The translations under genes were made by a program, and so were the position numbers. The notes beneath the pieces were generated by a model, which had not been told where the DNA came from, did no database searches, and saw only the letters and a program-made list of their open reading frames with translations. Source: Pleurotus ostreatus/Saccharomyces cerevisiae fusant (Eukaryota > Opisthokonta). Taken from it: DNA of 31,830 nt. Position 1 is the stretch's first letter. Each line of letters begins with the position of its first letter. The stretch covers positions 1-31,830 of the forward strand of contig JAMQCK010000281.1 of the NCBI GenBank assembly GCA_024196135.1. The letters are read 5' to 3'. Below, piece after piece: positions 21,294 through 31,830 of this stretch.

Positions 21294-21967
21294 TCAGGAT
21301 TGGTGTATCACAGTAGATAGTGTGTCAACAACGACCTGAATGGTGCCGATCATAGCAGGCGCCCTTCCTGCGGAATCGCCTGCTGGATTATCTGCGGACT
21401 TCAGGTGATTGCAATCAAATATCAACTGCATTGTAAGCTTGAATGCAATCATCGTCATCAAGACAAAGTTGTCTACCTTTAAGTCCTGCAGCACAGCGCG
21501 GTAGCCCTTGATCAAGCGCAGAGTTGGCCAGGCATGAGGCGCGATGTGCACCAGTCGTGCAGGAATATATCGTGTGCGCACGCGCCGGATGGCTCGTTCT
21601 ATGTTATACTTGGTTTCGTCAAGCTTGTCGAGCCTAGTGGACGGTTCTAGGACGCGCGTGTGGGAGTTTATGGAGAGGGAAGGACGCACGTCGTTCTAAT
21701 TTCAACAAGACTTGGGACACCCTCTTCAGGCTTTGTATTCTCCTCAGTGATAGAGGCCAGAGAGGCACGAGCCTGCTCTTGTAGGGTGTCGCAATGCCGC
21801 AATACAGCTGGCGGCGAGTGGAAGTAGGTGATGATTATGGCTGCTGCTGTGCCAGTGACGCCCAGTGCAACGCAATGGATAGGGTTGTGCAAGTCAAGCT
21901 GCAAGATGCAAGTGTTCAGGACGTCGAGGAGGAGGCGTAAGATGCAGCAGAGTGCGGCTAGGTTCAT
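21294..21967 (-). CDS. Small two-TM protein of unknown function (copy 2)
   Basis: Uncharacterised protein of about 188 residues. Exons: 21967-21690, 21633-21477 and 21425-21294 (567 nt). The start ACCATGAAC is in good context. Two hydrophobic segments lie at about residues 3-24 and 33-50. Then come AVLRHCDTL, a Glu/Lys-rich stretch, LDKLDETKYNIERAIRRV (helical, coiled-coil-like), a middle segment VHIAPHAWPTLRLIKGYR, and a C-terminus with NPAGDSAGRAPAM. The first intron join was chosen because it alone restores a continuous frame (EIRTT spliced to LDKLDET). The second intron (51 nt) has no in-frame stop, so a retained form adding 17 residues is possible. The layout matches the gene at 2884-3501. 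No known domain was recognised. Confidence 0.62.
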
Positions 21968-22617
21968 GGTGGAAGAAAGCCAACTTGCGTGCAAAGCTCA
22001 ACAGCATTACCATGATCTGCGTGGTAGAAAAGGCGCTGTCGTTGTCGGTCACTGGTTTCGATTACTACGCACCAATGCGAGAATCTTGCGTGAGTCGGTT
22101 AAAAAGGCGCCTTGCAGTAGCAGACAACGATTACACGGCGAGAGGACGTTCTATCGTACTTTCTGGTCCGATCGAGGAGAGACAGAACAGTCTTCAATGT
22201 AATCGGTGGATTTGTCTGCTTGACAAAGGGCGCCCTTGAACTGGGGTTAGGACCGAGACCGGATTGTTGTAGGCTGAAGACAAAGCAAGCCAAATCGAAA
22301 CATCAACATGGCTGCACGTGGCTGGACATGATGTCGGCGTTGGCTGTGGTTCACTGCACCTGCCATTATTGTCGCACCATCATTCACGGTCTTGATGAGA
22401 GAAGCACATGGAAGTGATTGCAGCTAATAGATATGCACATGCTAGGAAGGAAAGAGGCATTTACCGATAACAAAGACCAGCTGACAGCGCGACTGAACGA
22501 CATAGAAAATCCAGGAGCGTAAGGAGGGGAAGAGTATAATATACAGATACGATACGAGCGAAATATAGCGAAGATCCATCTTCCATCCAGAGTAGACCAT
22601 AGAGTACGTGCATTAGA
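21968..22617. other. Intergenic region, no gene seen
   Basis: About 650 bases between the start of the small two-TM gene and the stop of the septation kinase, both on the minus strand. It should contain the promoter of the first and the 3' UTR of the second. Open frames here are short and mutually overlapping, and nothing was recognised. Confidence 0.5.
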
Positions 22618-25600
22618 CTATTGTCGGGGCGACTCCCATGCGATATCGCCCAACTTGTTCCGAGACCGCCTGCCCGCGGTGCCGTGTCGTGCGGTGCCAG
22701 AGCTGGTCCCGCCGTTCGTAAGATTGCCATTGAAGGCACCATTCATCATATAGCTGCCGTTCGTGTAGCTGCCGCTTATGCTGCCAGCGTAAGATCCTAG
22801 CGTGCCTTGAGGGCTACCATGCATCAGCCCCGTCATCAAAGGACTGCTGCCACTGCGGCCCATGGTGACAGTAGGAGAGGCTGGATGTCGATTGGGAGCG
22901 ATGGACCCGTAGGGCGACGCATTCGCCTCGCTCGCGGACCGCCGCATGCGTTTCGGCGCGATGACGGACTTGGGCGTCTGGGGTGTGTCGGTTGGACCCT
23001 TGACCTTCGGCTTCGCCTTCAACCGACTGGCCTTCCTCCCACCGCTACCGCCGCTCCCGCTGCCGCTAGCACCGTTGTCTGCACTTGGAGCACTGGCACG
23101 TCCGCCACTCCCGCCGCTCATAGAGCGCCGGGCAAGACCAGGCTGCAGTGTCGGCGCGATCTCCTTTGCGAGCTTTCGCACGAGAACAGCCGGATCCTCC
23201 TTCGCCAGCCTGCCCACGATCTCGCCGAGGCCGTACTTCTCCACCAGCATGACGCGGTTCGGATGGACCTCGACGACAGTGCGGAGGACACGCAGCAAGT
23301 TGACGCGTACTACGGCCTTCGCGCGGCGACCCATGAGACGCTCGCGGATGTTGGTGTGGAACACGGGCACCTTGGCGATCGAGAGCGTCAATGGGGTGCT
23401 TATGCGGATCAGCTTGAGGAATGGGTCCAGCAGGTTCTCGAATGAGTTCGCCTTAGCGGAGACGAAGCACTTGACGAGCAGCTCGACGGATGTCGGCTCG
23501 AGCAACTTGTCCTCCACCCGCGCCGTCTCATCCTGAAGCCACGAGAGGATCGACTCGAGGGCGCTGACCTGGAAGTACGGGTCGTCCAGCAGGCGCAGAT
23601 ACATGGAGAGGCCATCGTGCTGCCACAGAAGCGAGCGACAACTCTTTCCTGCGCTGGCCAGGTCGCACAAAATAGGTAGCGCGAACTGCTTGAGCGGCGA
23701 CCTCGTCTCGATGACGCGCTTGAGGCAGGGTATGATGCCGGCCTGCGCTGCCTCCTCCTGTCGCGACTTGTTGAGGCGACAGAGGTTGTAGCAGGTCTGG
23801 AAGATGTGGTTCGAGATTTCCTGCAATACAAGGCGTCAACAATTGCCATGATGCACATGTGCATCACGTACCGTGCCATGCGGTCCTGTGGACTGCTCGT
23901 CCAAGATGCGCACAAGTATCTCGATCGCGTTCGCATTCTGCAATACCTCGAGCAGCGTCGGGTTCATCGACAGATGCTTGATGGCCTTCAACATCTGTGC
24001 GAGGCATTCCGGCTCGAGCAGCTCGCACGCGCGCAGCAATCCTATGCGCCCCGTCAGCAAGTGTAGAAAAGTATAACGTGCAGGATACTCACTCCTGATG
24101 ACCTTCCGCGTCCCCAGCGCATTCCGCACGTGTATGTCCGACTGCGATACCTGGGCGAAGACTTGAAGGATCTGGATGATCTTCATCTTGATCTCCATGG
24201 ACGACTCGCCCTGCGACGCCATCACGTTCAAAAGCGCCGCGGACAAGGGATCAAGCAGACCCTCGCGGATGAACATACGACAGAAGTCGTTCTTCGTTGT
24301 CGGGCTTTGGAGCTCGAAGACGCTGCAGATACCGTTCAAGGCGTGGACGACGAGGTCTGCTTGCTCGGTGTAATCCTCGTCTAGAAGGTCAACAAGGACC
24401 TTGAGACCTCGACATCTAGGAGACGTTGGTTGATGCTACGGTCTGACAGAAAGACCACGTACGAGATGAACATCTGCAGCGTCAGGACCGAGGTGTGGCA
24501 GAGCAGCCGCACGAAGTTCGATGCCTGTAACCGACAATCCGACGAGTACTTCTTGGACGTGAACCCCATCATGACAGGGATGCCGCTGTCGGTTTGTCAG
24601 CAACCTTCAACCTCGCTGTATCTGTGCTACACACCCAATCAAGCAGAAGCTCTCGAGGAAGCCGATGTCGGATTGCACAAGCTGAAGCGGGGTTAGCAAG
24701 GCTGCAGGAACATTTGCTGAAAGTCCTCACATTGTTAATGATTTGCAGCAACCGCATGATAACATCCCTCGAGCATCGGCCCTCCAGTACCTCCAGGATA
24801 GCCAGCATGCCGTGTGAAGACACCAACTGTACTTGCATCTCTGGCGCGTCCGACATGATCGCCAACTACACGTAGACGTTGAGCATTGCATCTCTCGCCG
24901 ATACCGAGGGTCCGACTCACCAGCTGGTCGCAGGCTTCTCTTAGCTGGAAGTCAGGCGCAGATGGTGTGAGCTCGTCGATGAGTTGGTTGACCTGGTTCG
25001 TCAACCGCGCGTACTTGTCACGCTGCAGGTTCGTCTCCAGGTCGTCCTCCGCGAATCCCTCGTCGATCTGGTACTCCAAGTTAATAGTCGTTCGACTGAC
25101 GATTATCGCATCGCGTACCTCTGCGAAGGGATCCTCCTCATCGGACGCCTCATCACCGAGCTATCCGACTGATTAGCTATGCAGCGTCACGCTCAGAGGA
25201 TTTCACGTACCCAAGACTTATTCGACAGCCTCGTATTCAGCTGCAGCGTCTGCCCCGACCCCGCCATGGTCCCATTTGGCTTCCCGAACACATCATCATA
25301 ATCTTCATCGTCGTCCTCCGCGTACTTCCCGAACTCCTGCTGATTCAGCAGCTTGCGCGCCTCGGCCTGCCCCATGCTGCTCGTGCGCATCTCGCCGAGG
25401 GTGCCAGCGAAGGAGCTCGAGCGTGCGTGTCGAGGCTGCGCGGTCGCCGGGCTAGGTGCGATCTTGCCGGTGGGGAGTATGATGGGACTGGGTCGAGGCG
25501 AGCGGCGAGGGGAGGAGTCAGAGAATAATGGCGCGGAGAGAGGTGCAGAGGGTCCCGCGCTGTTCAGCCCCAGGACCTTGATGTCGTCGGGATGGAAGAG

Positions 25601-27567
25601 GCCGCGGCGGAATGAGTTCTTCATCTGCGCGAGGATCAGACTGTGAGTACGACAAGAGTAGGAAGCAGTACACTGACCTTGAAATCCGCTACCTTGCCCT
25701 CCAGATCATCATCTTCAGCCAAATCCGAGTAATCCTCGATGATAGGGTTGATCTCGTTGGCAGGCGCCTTCGCTAAAGGCACAGGTCCAGAGTTCGGACT
25801 GAAGTTTGGACGGATCGTTCGGGCATTGTCGTCGCCGTCCGCGCGTTCCTCCTCTGACGACGTGCTCTTGTCCAAAGAGGCGCGGATCGACGCTGAGTCC
25901 TTCGAAGGGACGCGTACGGGTGCTTGCAACTTCGTCAAGGAGATACCCTCCTCGAAGTCGTCGTCCCAGTTGTCCGTCTGCTCCTCCGGCGGAGGGACGA
26001 AGACGGGCTGGATCTTCTCGGCGAGGTTGATACGGCCGGCCGCCTTGGAGCGTGGATCTGACCCGACTTTCCAGCCGGAGCCTGCTGAACCTGCGGATGT
26101 CGAGACGGGCAGACGCAGAGGCTGAATGTCCATAGCAGGTGATGCGGATGGCTTGGATTTGCTCGGGTGCTTGGATGGTCGGGATGGCGCTGTAAAGTTG
26201 TCAGAGCGAGCTGTAATATACGGTGACATCTCGGACGTACACTTCAGCGCTTCGTTCCATTCCTGCACCTTTAAGACCGCCTCGTCGTAGTTGTAGTTAC
26301 TCAACGGTCGCCCACCAGGACCCTGAGACTCTCGCGGGGCATCCTCCATCTGTCTGCGCGTAGATACCATCCATGGATGGCGGAGCAGCTTCTTCGCGGA
26401 TACACGCAAGTTGCAATCCTTCTGGAAGCAATGGTAAAGGAAGTCCTTCACAATCGGCGAAGCACCTTCGGGAATTGGCGGACAGTCGTCTTGTACAATG
26501 CGGAATAGAGCAGGCATGGGATCGAGGGTGTGATATGGCGGATGACCCTCGAGTAGCTCGATGACGACGCAACCGACGGACCAGATGTCGGACGCTGTCG
26601 TTGCACCCGACTGCTCTATGACCTCAGGAGCCACTGGGGAACGTTAGTGGAGCTCGCTATTGGACAAAGTGTACGTACTCCAGTATGGACTACCTACGAC
26701 CGCATCGTTATTAGCGGTAGAAGTCGCCGTACTCGCAACACCAAAATCGGCCAGCTTGACGGTGCCGTCCTTATTGGTGAGGAGGTTTGCGCCTTTGATG
26801 TCGCGATGGATGACACCTTGCTCGTGCAGATATACGAGCCCTTCGAGGACCTGCGCGATGTACACGGCGACGAGGTTCTCTGGGAACTTGCCGAACCGTT
26901 TAATGATGTTGTGCAGCGAGCCATTCTCGCAGAATCTGAGGGAGGGTAAGCATCACTGTGCGGGTCACGCCTTGGACTGGGAGCACGGTGTCACGGGGGC
27001 CTTGGGCGCCTATTTCGGACCCAAGACGATCTCGCGCCAGTGCCAGGGGAAATCGGTACGCACTCAAGGATGATGTATAGGTATTCACGCTCCTTGACAA
27101 AGCCCTTGTATTTCACGATGTTGGGATGCTATAGGAAAGATGAGTGGGACGCGTGCGCGTGTGCAGCCTTCACTGACATTCAAATTCTTGAGAAGGTCGA
27201 TCTCAGACTATGCGCATGTCAGTACCGTACTTCTCGCGCCGGGACGCGTACAACGCACCATGATCTCGCCCAGCTCCGCCTTTGGAATGTTGCTCAGTGT
27301 GATCTCCTTGATGGCGACCGTCTCGCCAGTGGCCCAGTTGAGGGCGCCTATGTAGGGAGTGTCAGCGATGGCGCCTCGAGGGTAGCATGTCACGCACGAT
27401 AGACCTGCCCAAAGGCGCCCTTGCCCAGCGAGTCGCCGAGTTGCTGCAAGCACTTCAGCCTTTCGCCACCTCGCGCGAGCGCGCACACGCACGTAGTCGT
27501 TCAGCGTTCGTGAGCCGCCCTGCCGCGAGGACATGCTCGCCGGCCTCGAGCTCGAGGGCGTGGCCAT
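22618..27567 (-). CDS. sepH: SepH/Cdc7-type septation kinase (MAP3K-epsilon family)
   Basis: Ser/Thr kinase of the septation initiation network; its relatives Cdc7 (fission yeast) and SepH (Aspergillus) act downstream of the Spg1 GTPase to trigger septum formation. Seventeen exons: 27567-27493, 27443-27398, 27347-27259, 27207-27178, 27128-27064, 26935-26679, 26633-26241, 26189-25678, 25624-25211, 25160-25119, 25067-24921, 24865-24731, 24681-24635, 24585-24463, 24415-24093, 24041-23872 and 23820-22618 (4071 nt, 1356 aa). The kinase domain covers about 26-280: [19 protein letters not shown] with Lys54, [10 protein letters not shown] with Asp147, DFG 165-167, VGSPYW spliced to [23 protein letters not shown] linker contains [15 protein letters not shown] and [15 protein letters not shown]. 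An ARM/HEAT-like helical half (about 690-1160) follows, then a Ser/Gly-rich tail. The length matches plant MAP3K-epsilon. The start lies in AACACCATGG. Confidence 0.94.
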
Positions 27568-28260
27568 GGTGTTGATGTTGTGGAAGGAAGAGTGCGCGAG
27601 AGGCAGTAGTGGAGCCTCCGAATTATGTCGTCGTCTAATGAACTCGTTGTTCGCGTTCGTGATCGTGGAAAGGAGTGAAGGCGCCTTTCGTGGGGTGATT
27701 GTGCTTGGAGAGGGAAAGAGCAGGGCCCGAGACGCGCTAATTGAGCTCGCTGTCGCGTCCGGCGCTGACTGCAGGAACAAAGCTTTGCAGAAGTCGCCCA
27801 TCAGGCCTAATCAAACCACGTGCGCCCCCGTGCCGGCTATTGAAGTTCAACTTGCAAGAGGCTTTCCTGGGATCGTCGAGTGAAGTTCACGCTCGGAAGT
27901 TACGAAGAAGCTCAACAGAGAGAATGCAAAGAAAGTCGGTTGAACTGAGGAACCCGTGGCTACCCTCGCCGCCCTGGCGACGACGCCCGCTGCCACTCAC
28001 TGGCGGAGGCAACTCTAGAATATGACATAACGACTTCTGAACACGAACATCCACTCGAAATGGAGACCCTATGAGCGGCACTGCAAAAGAGATGACAAGC
28101 TGGAGAAGGATTCCCCTGGAGTTGCAGAACGTTTAATGGTAGTGACAACTCTGAATACTACTCCACCCTGGACCCGTCCTAGCTTCCTCGGGAGGAAGGT
28201 CATCCTTCTCTACCACCGTTACAACCCAATCTTTCGAGTTCGATAAATTCGGGACTCTCT

Positions 28261-28313
28261 GGATTGCCACGGAACTCCAGAGCTTTGAGATTCGCAGAGT
28301 TCCGTGGTAATCC
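28261..28313. repeat. Hairpin repeat related to the 16.7-kb element
   Basis: Arms GGATTGCCACGGAACTC (28261-28277) and GAGTTCCGTGGTAATCC (28297-28313) are inverted copies with one mismatch, around a 19-nt spacer. The first arm is the exact reverse complement of 16721-16737 (17 of 17). CGCAGAGTTCCGTGGTAATCC (28293-28313) matches 16717-16737 at 20 of 21 positions. It lies about 700 bp upstream of the septation kinase start. Confidence 0.65.
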
Positions 28314-29756
28314 TGGGAAATCCGACGACCGATCTCTCTCATGCTACCTGACCTGCACCTCCCGCACCTGTCACCCGGCAGCTGTCACTCGCTCGACCAC
28401 GCTCACTCCCCCAAGCTCCCGTCGAGCCAGGACCGTTGGCGGGCGGGGCGGCGCTGGCTGGGCGGGGGATCGGTCCGAGTCACCGGTGGTGATCGACGAC
28501 GCGTGACGCGGACCCACAACTCCACCCGCGCCACCGTGTTCGTGCGTTGCAGCCATCGTGCCGTCCAATGAGCGTGCTGGATTCGACGATGTTCGATGAT
28601 TGTGCAAGTCCACTCTCGCTCTCTCTTGCTGTCGAGATCTTGCATGTTTGACCTGCCTGCCTTCGGATGAAAAGCATCCTGCTCCGACTGCCATTTCGAC
28701 TCTGCCTCTGCTTTCTTGCGCTCTCGGACCTCCTCCTTCGCTCTCCGAGGCTCCTTCTTTTCCGTGGGACATATTCTCGGCAATTGCCGCCTGCCCTGCT
28801 ACACCGCGGGCAGGGGCTAATCCCGTGTTGCCTTGCACAAAGTAATCATGGCAGCAATCAAGCTTCTATTGGTGTTTGAGCGACAGTAGAGTTTGTAACG
28901 AGTATGTGTATCAGTATTTAGGCATGCGTGAGAAGAGATTCAAGTCAAGCTTGAGGTTGCTGAAAGCGACAAAGGACTTGGTCAGCCCAAGGACAAAAGT
29001 CATAGCTGTCGAGCAGGCTTGGACACAAGAATAGGTTGGAGCAAACTGACAATGATCGAAGCGACCCCGAGTGGAGGCTTGGTCAGGGTCATGATCGTGA
29101 GAAGCAGACAGGGACAGTGTGTTGCAAAGGCAGCATTCAACCACGTAAGCACCGCGAGCAGGGAGAGATGTTGCAAAGATGGGGAGCTGGAGAAGAGATG
29201 TTGTTGAGGCAGGTAACGGTTAATGCTCTCGAGACAAGGAAGAGTACGGAACAGGAACGCTCAAGCAAGCCTCGAATAGAGGAAGGGCAATGGACGTGTC
29301 AGATATGCAAAGTCGTAGGAGAATACACAAGGAGAACACGGTATGTAATCTACCTTGGTGCTTGACAGCCTGACGGAATGGAAGCTTGACTGTGCGAGAT
29401 GATGTGATGATGAGACTTGATCCGACAGTGCGGTGATGTTCTATGTCAGCAGGAAGAGAAGTCGGACATAGGGAGGAGAGGTTTGGAATGGAGATGAGTA
29501 ACAGTAGGGTACATGAAGGGTTGCGAGATGTCTCAGAGGAAGGATAGGTTGTCGCAGGTACGGACAGGAGTCGGGGGGGCTTGAACGGGTGTCGAGGGCG
29601 CTGGACAAGCATTGAGGGACTCGGGGTAAGCTCAAGGGAGCAGGAGTAGGAAATTGGGAGGAATTCAGTCCACACAGGACTCAACCACGATACAGGGACC
29701 ACGACGGCGGCACAGGAGACGGGATACTCGATGACGGCACGGGTCCCTTGAATGTG

Positions 29757-29875
29757 GTGCGGGAGATGTGAGAAACAGCATGGGGTCGACGGTGGTGCAG
29801 AACTCTCGATGGCAATTTGAGGCCCTCAACAACGGCGCGGGAGACGCGAGGAAAGGCATGGGGTCAATGGGGTGG
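29757..29875. repeat. Degenerate direct repeat, period about 78 bp
   Basis: GTGCGGGAGATGTGAGAAAC, running into GCATGGGGTCGACGGTGG from 29757, recurs with changes as GCGCGGGAGACGCGAGGAAA, running into GCATGGGGTCAATGGGGTGG from 29835. Two copies are visible, in a G/A-rich setting. Confidence 0.45.
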
Positions 29876-29884
29876 AACGACTGG

Positions 29885-29953
29885 GAGCGACAGAGTGGAA
29901 TGCTAGGGAGCAACAGAGTGGAACGCTAGGGAGCGATAGAGCGGAACGCCAGG
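29885..29953. repeat. Tandem repeat, three 23-bp units
   Basis: Three adjacent units, 29885-29907, 29908-29930 and 29931-29953, follow the pattern GAGCRAYAGAGYGGAAYGCY plus AGG. They differ from each other at only 2-4 positions. The unit length is not a multiple of three, and no coding frame is evident. Confidence 0.75.
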
Positions 29954-30798
29954 GAACGACTTGGACGCGGGAAGCAAACGACATGGAAGCGGGAAGCAAG
30001 TGCCACGCGCCGCGATCAATCAATTTCGTCCACGCGGAATAAGCGCCCAGAATCGGGCCGGCTGCCGCTTGTCTCTTGCCATCATCGCGTTTGGCTCTTC
30101 CCGCCACGTCGGGTCCGGCCCTTCTCGCCATGGTCGTCCGAAGCGCGCGGGCGGGAGACGACGAGATATGCGAATACGACGCGATTTGAATGCTATAGGG
30201 AACGAAGACTTGGAGATAGGTCGGGCGAGCGCCAGGCGGAAGGAGAGAACGAAGCAAGATGGGGCCAGGGCGCGCGGGATATCTGAGAGCGACTCAAGAG
30301 CGCTGTCGACATGAAAGACTGGACCCTGCAACGCCTCGAGAAGTCAGATAGGTGTCCGGTCCTGCACGCATGAGTGTGCTCTATTCCTCGAGTAGGAGAT
30401 TTCCCGCCCGCCGCTCAGACTCACTATCAAGCAGAATCAGAAATTACCCGAAGCTAATATGCTCGAAAGGTCCCCCAAACCCTATGCTGACCTCCTCCGA
30501 CGTCGTACTGATCCTCCCCCCCATTTTCAGGTCGTTGATCCAGCAAACGCGCAAGTCTGCAAAGCCGACAACACGACAAGCGCCTTCGGTGCTTACCGAG
30601 GCGAACTACGACGCCGTCCACCAGCGTCCCTCCCGGCTACTCAGGCGCGACATACATATCTATACGATACCTCTCTACCATACCGACCACGCTATCAACA
30701 CCACCTACCGAGTACCCATATTTGAGAGCCTGACTCGCTCGTCCTAGGTAACTAGACCTCGACACGCACCTACCGCCCTCTTCCGCCCGAAATTGACC

Positions 30799-31351
30799 TC
30801 ACGCAGCATCCGCTCCACACCCCGAATCATATCCCCGAGGTCGGACTATTTGCCGACAGGCGGACGGCGCTCTCTCAACGGACGTAGAGGATAGGATTAT
30901 AGGCGAGCGCTGCCGCGCTCCCCCCGAAATCGCACAGAACGCGGAAAGCAAAAATGAAGCATCGTTAGACCACTCGGAGTAGCCTGCGAGGTCCAGAGGC
31001 CGCGAGGAATTGACGGCGCTTCGCGCATTCGCCGTTCTCGTCTCAAAGCCTTCCAAATGGAGTCAGACGCGAGCCACGCGACCAGTTCGACCTGACCGCG
31101 TTGACGGTGCTTGTACTCTGCCAGCGCACGCCACGGCTCAGAAAAGACCTCGATGGTGACACGGTTAGTAACCGCTCCGCATTCCCGCAATCTCCGGGGT
31201 GCCTTCGCGCAGGAACGAGCGCTAACGCCTCAAAGCGCGCATTTGCGCGCCACCGACAGAAATCGACGGACACCGCCTGCAGCGACCATCGTGGGACCAC
31301 GTGCCACGTGTACCCTACTCTCTCGAAGTGCTCGACGACCTCTGCTAGCAT
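30799..31351 (-). pseudogene. Coding-like fragments in three successive frames, possible decayed or spliced gene
   Basis: Reading leftward from ATG 31351, the frame gives MLAEVVEHFERVGYTWHVVP, then WSLQAVSVDFCRWRANARFE, which looks like real protein. From about 31170 the protein-like sequence moves to a second frame (VTIEVFSEPWRALAEYKHRQ, VELVAWLASDSIW), and near 30980 to a third (LDLAGYSEWSNDASFLLSAF). A TACTAAC sequence at the first change (about 31167) hints at an intron, but I found no good donor that keeps phase. It is therefore either a multi-intron gene I could not splice or a frameshifted remnant. The family is not recognised. Confidence 0.3.
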
Positions 31352-31517
31352 CTGCACGCTGCCCGCTCACCGGGAACGGGCGGGACAACTCGCCCGCCTC
31401 GAGCGCTCACCCTGCCAAATCTTCCACCCTGGAACCGGCGTAACCGCGCGCCCGATCACTCAGGGTGGAGCTGACGTACGCGCATCTGATGGCAGAAGTT
31501 TGGAGCTCAGGGTGGGC

Positions 31518-31595
31518 GGCGTTCTGTTGGCAGTCTGTCGGTCTACTGGTAGGAGGGTGGTTCTATTGGCAGGACGGCGTTCGACGGGAGGAGCG
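31518..31595. repeat. Very degenerate repeat, about 20-bp units
   Basis: GGCGTTCTGTTGGCAGTC, GGTCTACTGGTAGGAG, GGTTCTATTGGCAGGAC and GGCGTTCGACGGGAGGAGC follow one another and share a GGxxTxxTxTTGGCAG-like core. The similarity is weak and could be chance in G-rich sequence. Confidence 0.25.
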
Positions 31596-31677
31596 CATTT
31601 CTGATTTATCCCCCGAATTTGTGGGCCCTCGCTGGTGGGGATTGTTCGTGCCCGTGGAGCGTCGGAAGGTGCGAGAA

Positions 31678-31830
31678 GTATAAGAGGTGGAGGATGGCGC
31701 TGGAATCGACATCGGTCTTCCGCCGTCTTTCCTTTCCTCTTCTCTTCTCCTCTCATCCCTTTCATTACCTTTCGTTCTCATCGGTAACTCTGACGATTAC
31801 TATTCTTTCTATTCTGCATCGCTGACTATC
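31678..31830 (+). promoter_or_regulatory. Probable core promoter of a gene beyond the right edge
   Basis: AGTATAAGAGG at about 31678-31688 resembles a TATA box. It is followed by a pyrimidine-rich leader (about 31725-31790, such as TTTCCTTTCCTCTTCTCTTC) running to the end of the window. No coding start is visible before the edge. Inference from composition and order only. Confidence 0.35.

Larger units (their letters stand above)
27568..31830. other. Gene-poor region with repeats and coding-like fragments
   Basis: About 4.26 kb with no confident gene. Its first several hundred bases should hold the septation kinase promoter. Then come a repeat hairpin at 28261-28313, a G/A-rich stretch from about 28900 to 29960 with tandem repeats, a C-rich stretch from about 30350, coding-like fragments on the minus strand at 30799-31351, and a promoter-like end. 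ORFs here are low-complexity or overlap in several frames. The segment at 30352-30747 has an acceptor-like CCCCCCCATTTTCAG at about 30520-30531, but no gene could be built from it. Confidence 0.5.

Noticed and set aside
28920..29960. Possible retrotransposon remnant
   Set aside because: The region is repeat-like and skewed, but no reverse transcriptase, integrase, protease or zinc-knuckle motif was seen in any frame, and no long terminal repeats were found.

Overview
The window is nuclear DNA from a filamentous basidiomycete, most likely a wood-decay agaricomycete (a Polyporales-like lineage is an inference, not shown). The grounds are many short GT-AG introns of about 45-60 nt, GC-rich coding sequence, mushroom-specific membrane families (DUF6535 and DUF6534 types), and conserved fungal genes (SLP1-type SUN protein, epsin, the Pol III subunit Rpc17/RPC9, a SepH/Cdc7-type septation kinase). 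Exon structures were worked out by hand from reading-frame continuity and splice signals. For every spliced gene the summed exon length is a multiple of three, which supports the models. No RNA evidence or database search was available.

Layout. 1-1229 (+): the 3' part of an MFS transporter. 1230-2883: no resolvable gene. 2884-3501 (+): a small two-TM protein. 4177-7272 (+): a 963-aa DUF6535-type membrane protein. 7527-10617 (+): an SLP1-type SUN protein, 978 aa. 10937-12725 (-): a DUF6534-type multipass protein cut into about 16 exons, several of 10-17 nt. 13020-13825 (-): Rpc17/RPC9. 14023-16071 (-): an ENT3/epsinR-type epsin. 16072-17918: a 1.85-kb divergent intergenic region holding a palindromic TIR element (16919-17254) and a second short inverted-repeat element (about 16644-16756). 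17919-20560 (+): a Ser/Thr kinase with an expanded activation loop and a long Ser/Arg-rich tail. 21294-21967 (-): a second small two-TM protein resembling the one at 2884. 22618-27567 (-): a SepH/Cdc7-type kinase, 17 exons, 1356 aa. 27568-31830: a gene-poor stretch with a repeat hairpin, a G/A-rich tract with tandem repeats, coding-like fragments on the minus strand, and what looks like a core promoter for a gene beyond the right edge.

The genes do not form one pathway. Conserved housekeeping and cell-biology genes (Pol III subunit, TGN/endosome epsin, ER/nuclear-envelope SUN protein, septation kinase) alternate with lineage-restricted membrane proteins of unknown role. The least described material is the small two-TM family (two copies here), the DUF6535 and DUF6534 proteins, and the two intergenic repeat elements. 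No prokaryote-style operon, CRISPR array, rRNA or tRNA gene was seen.
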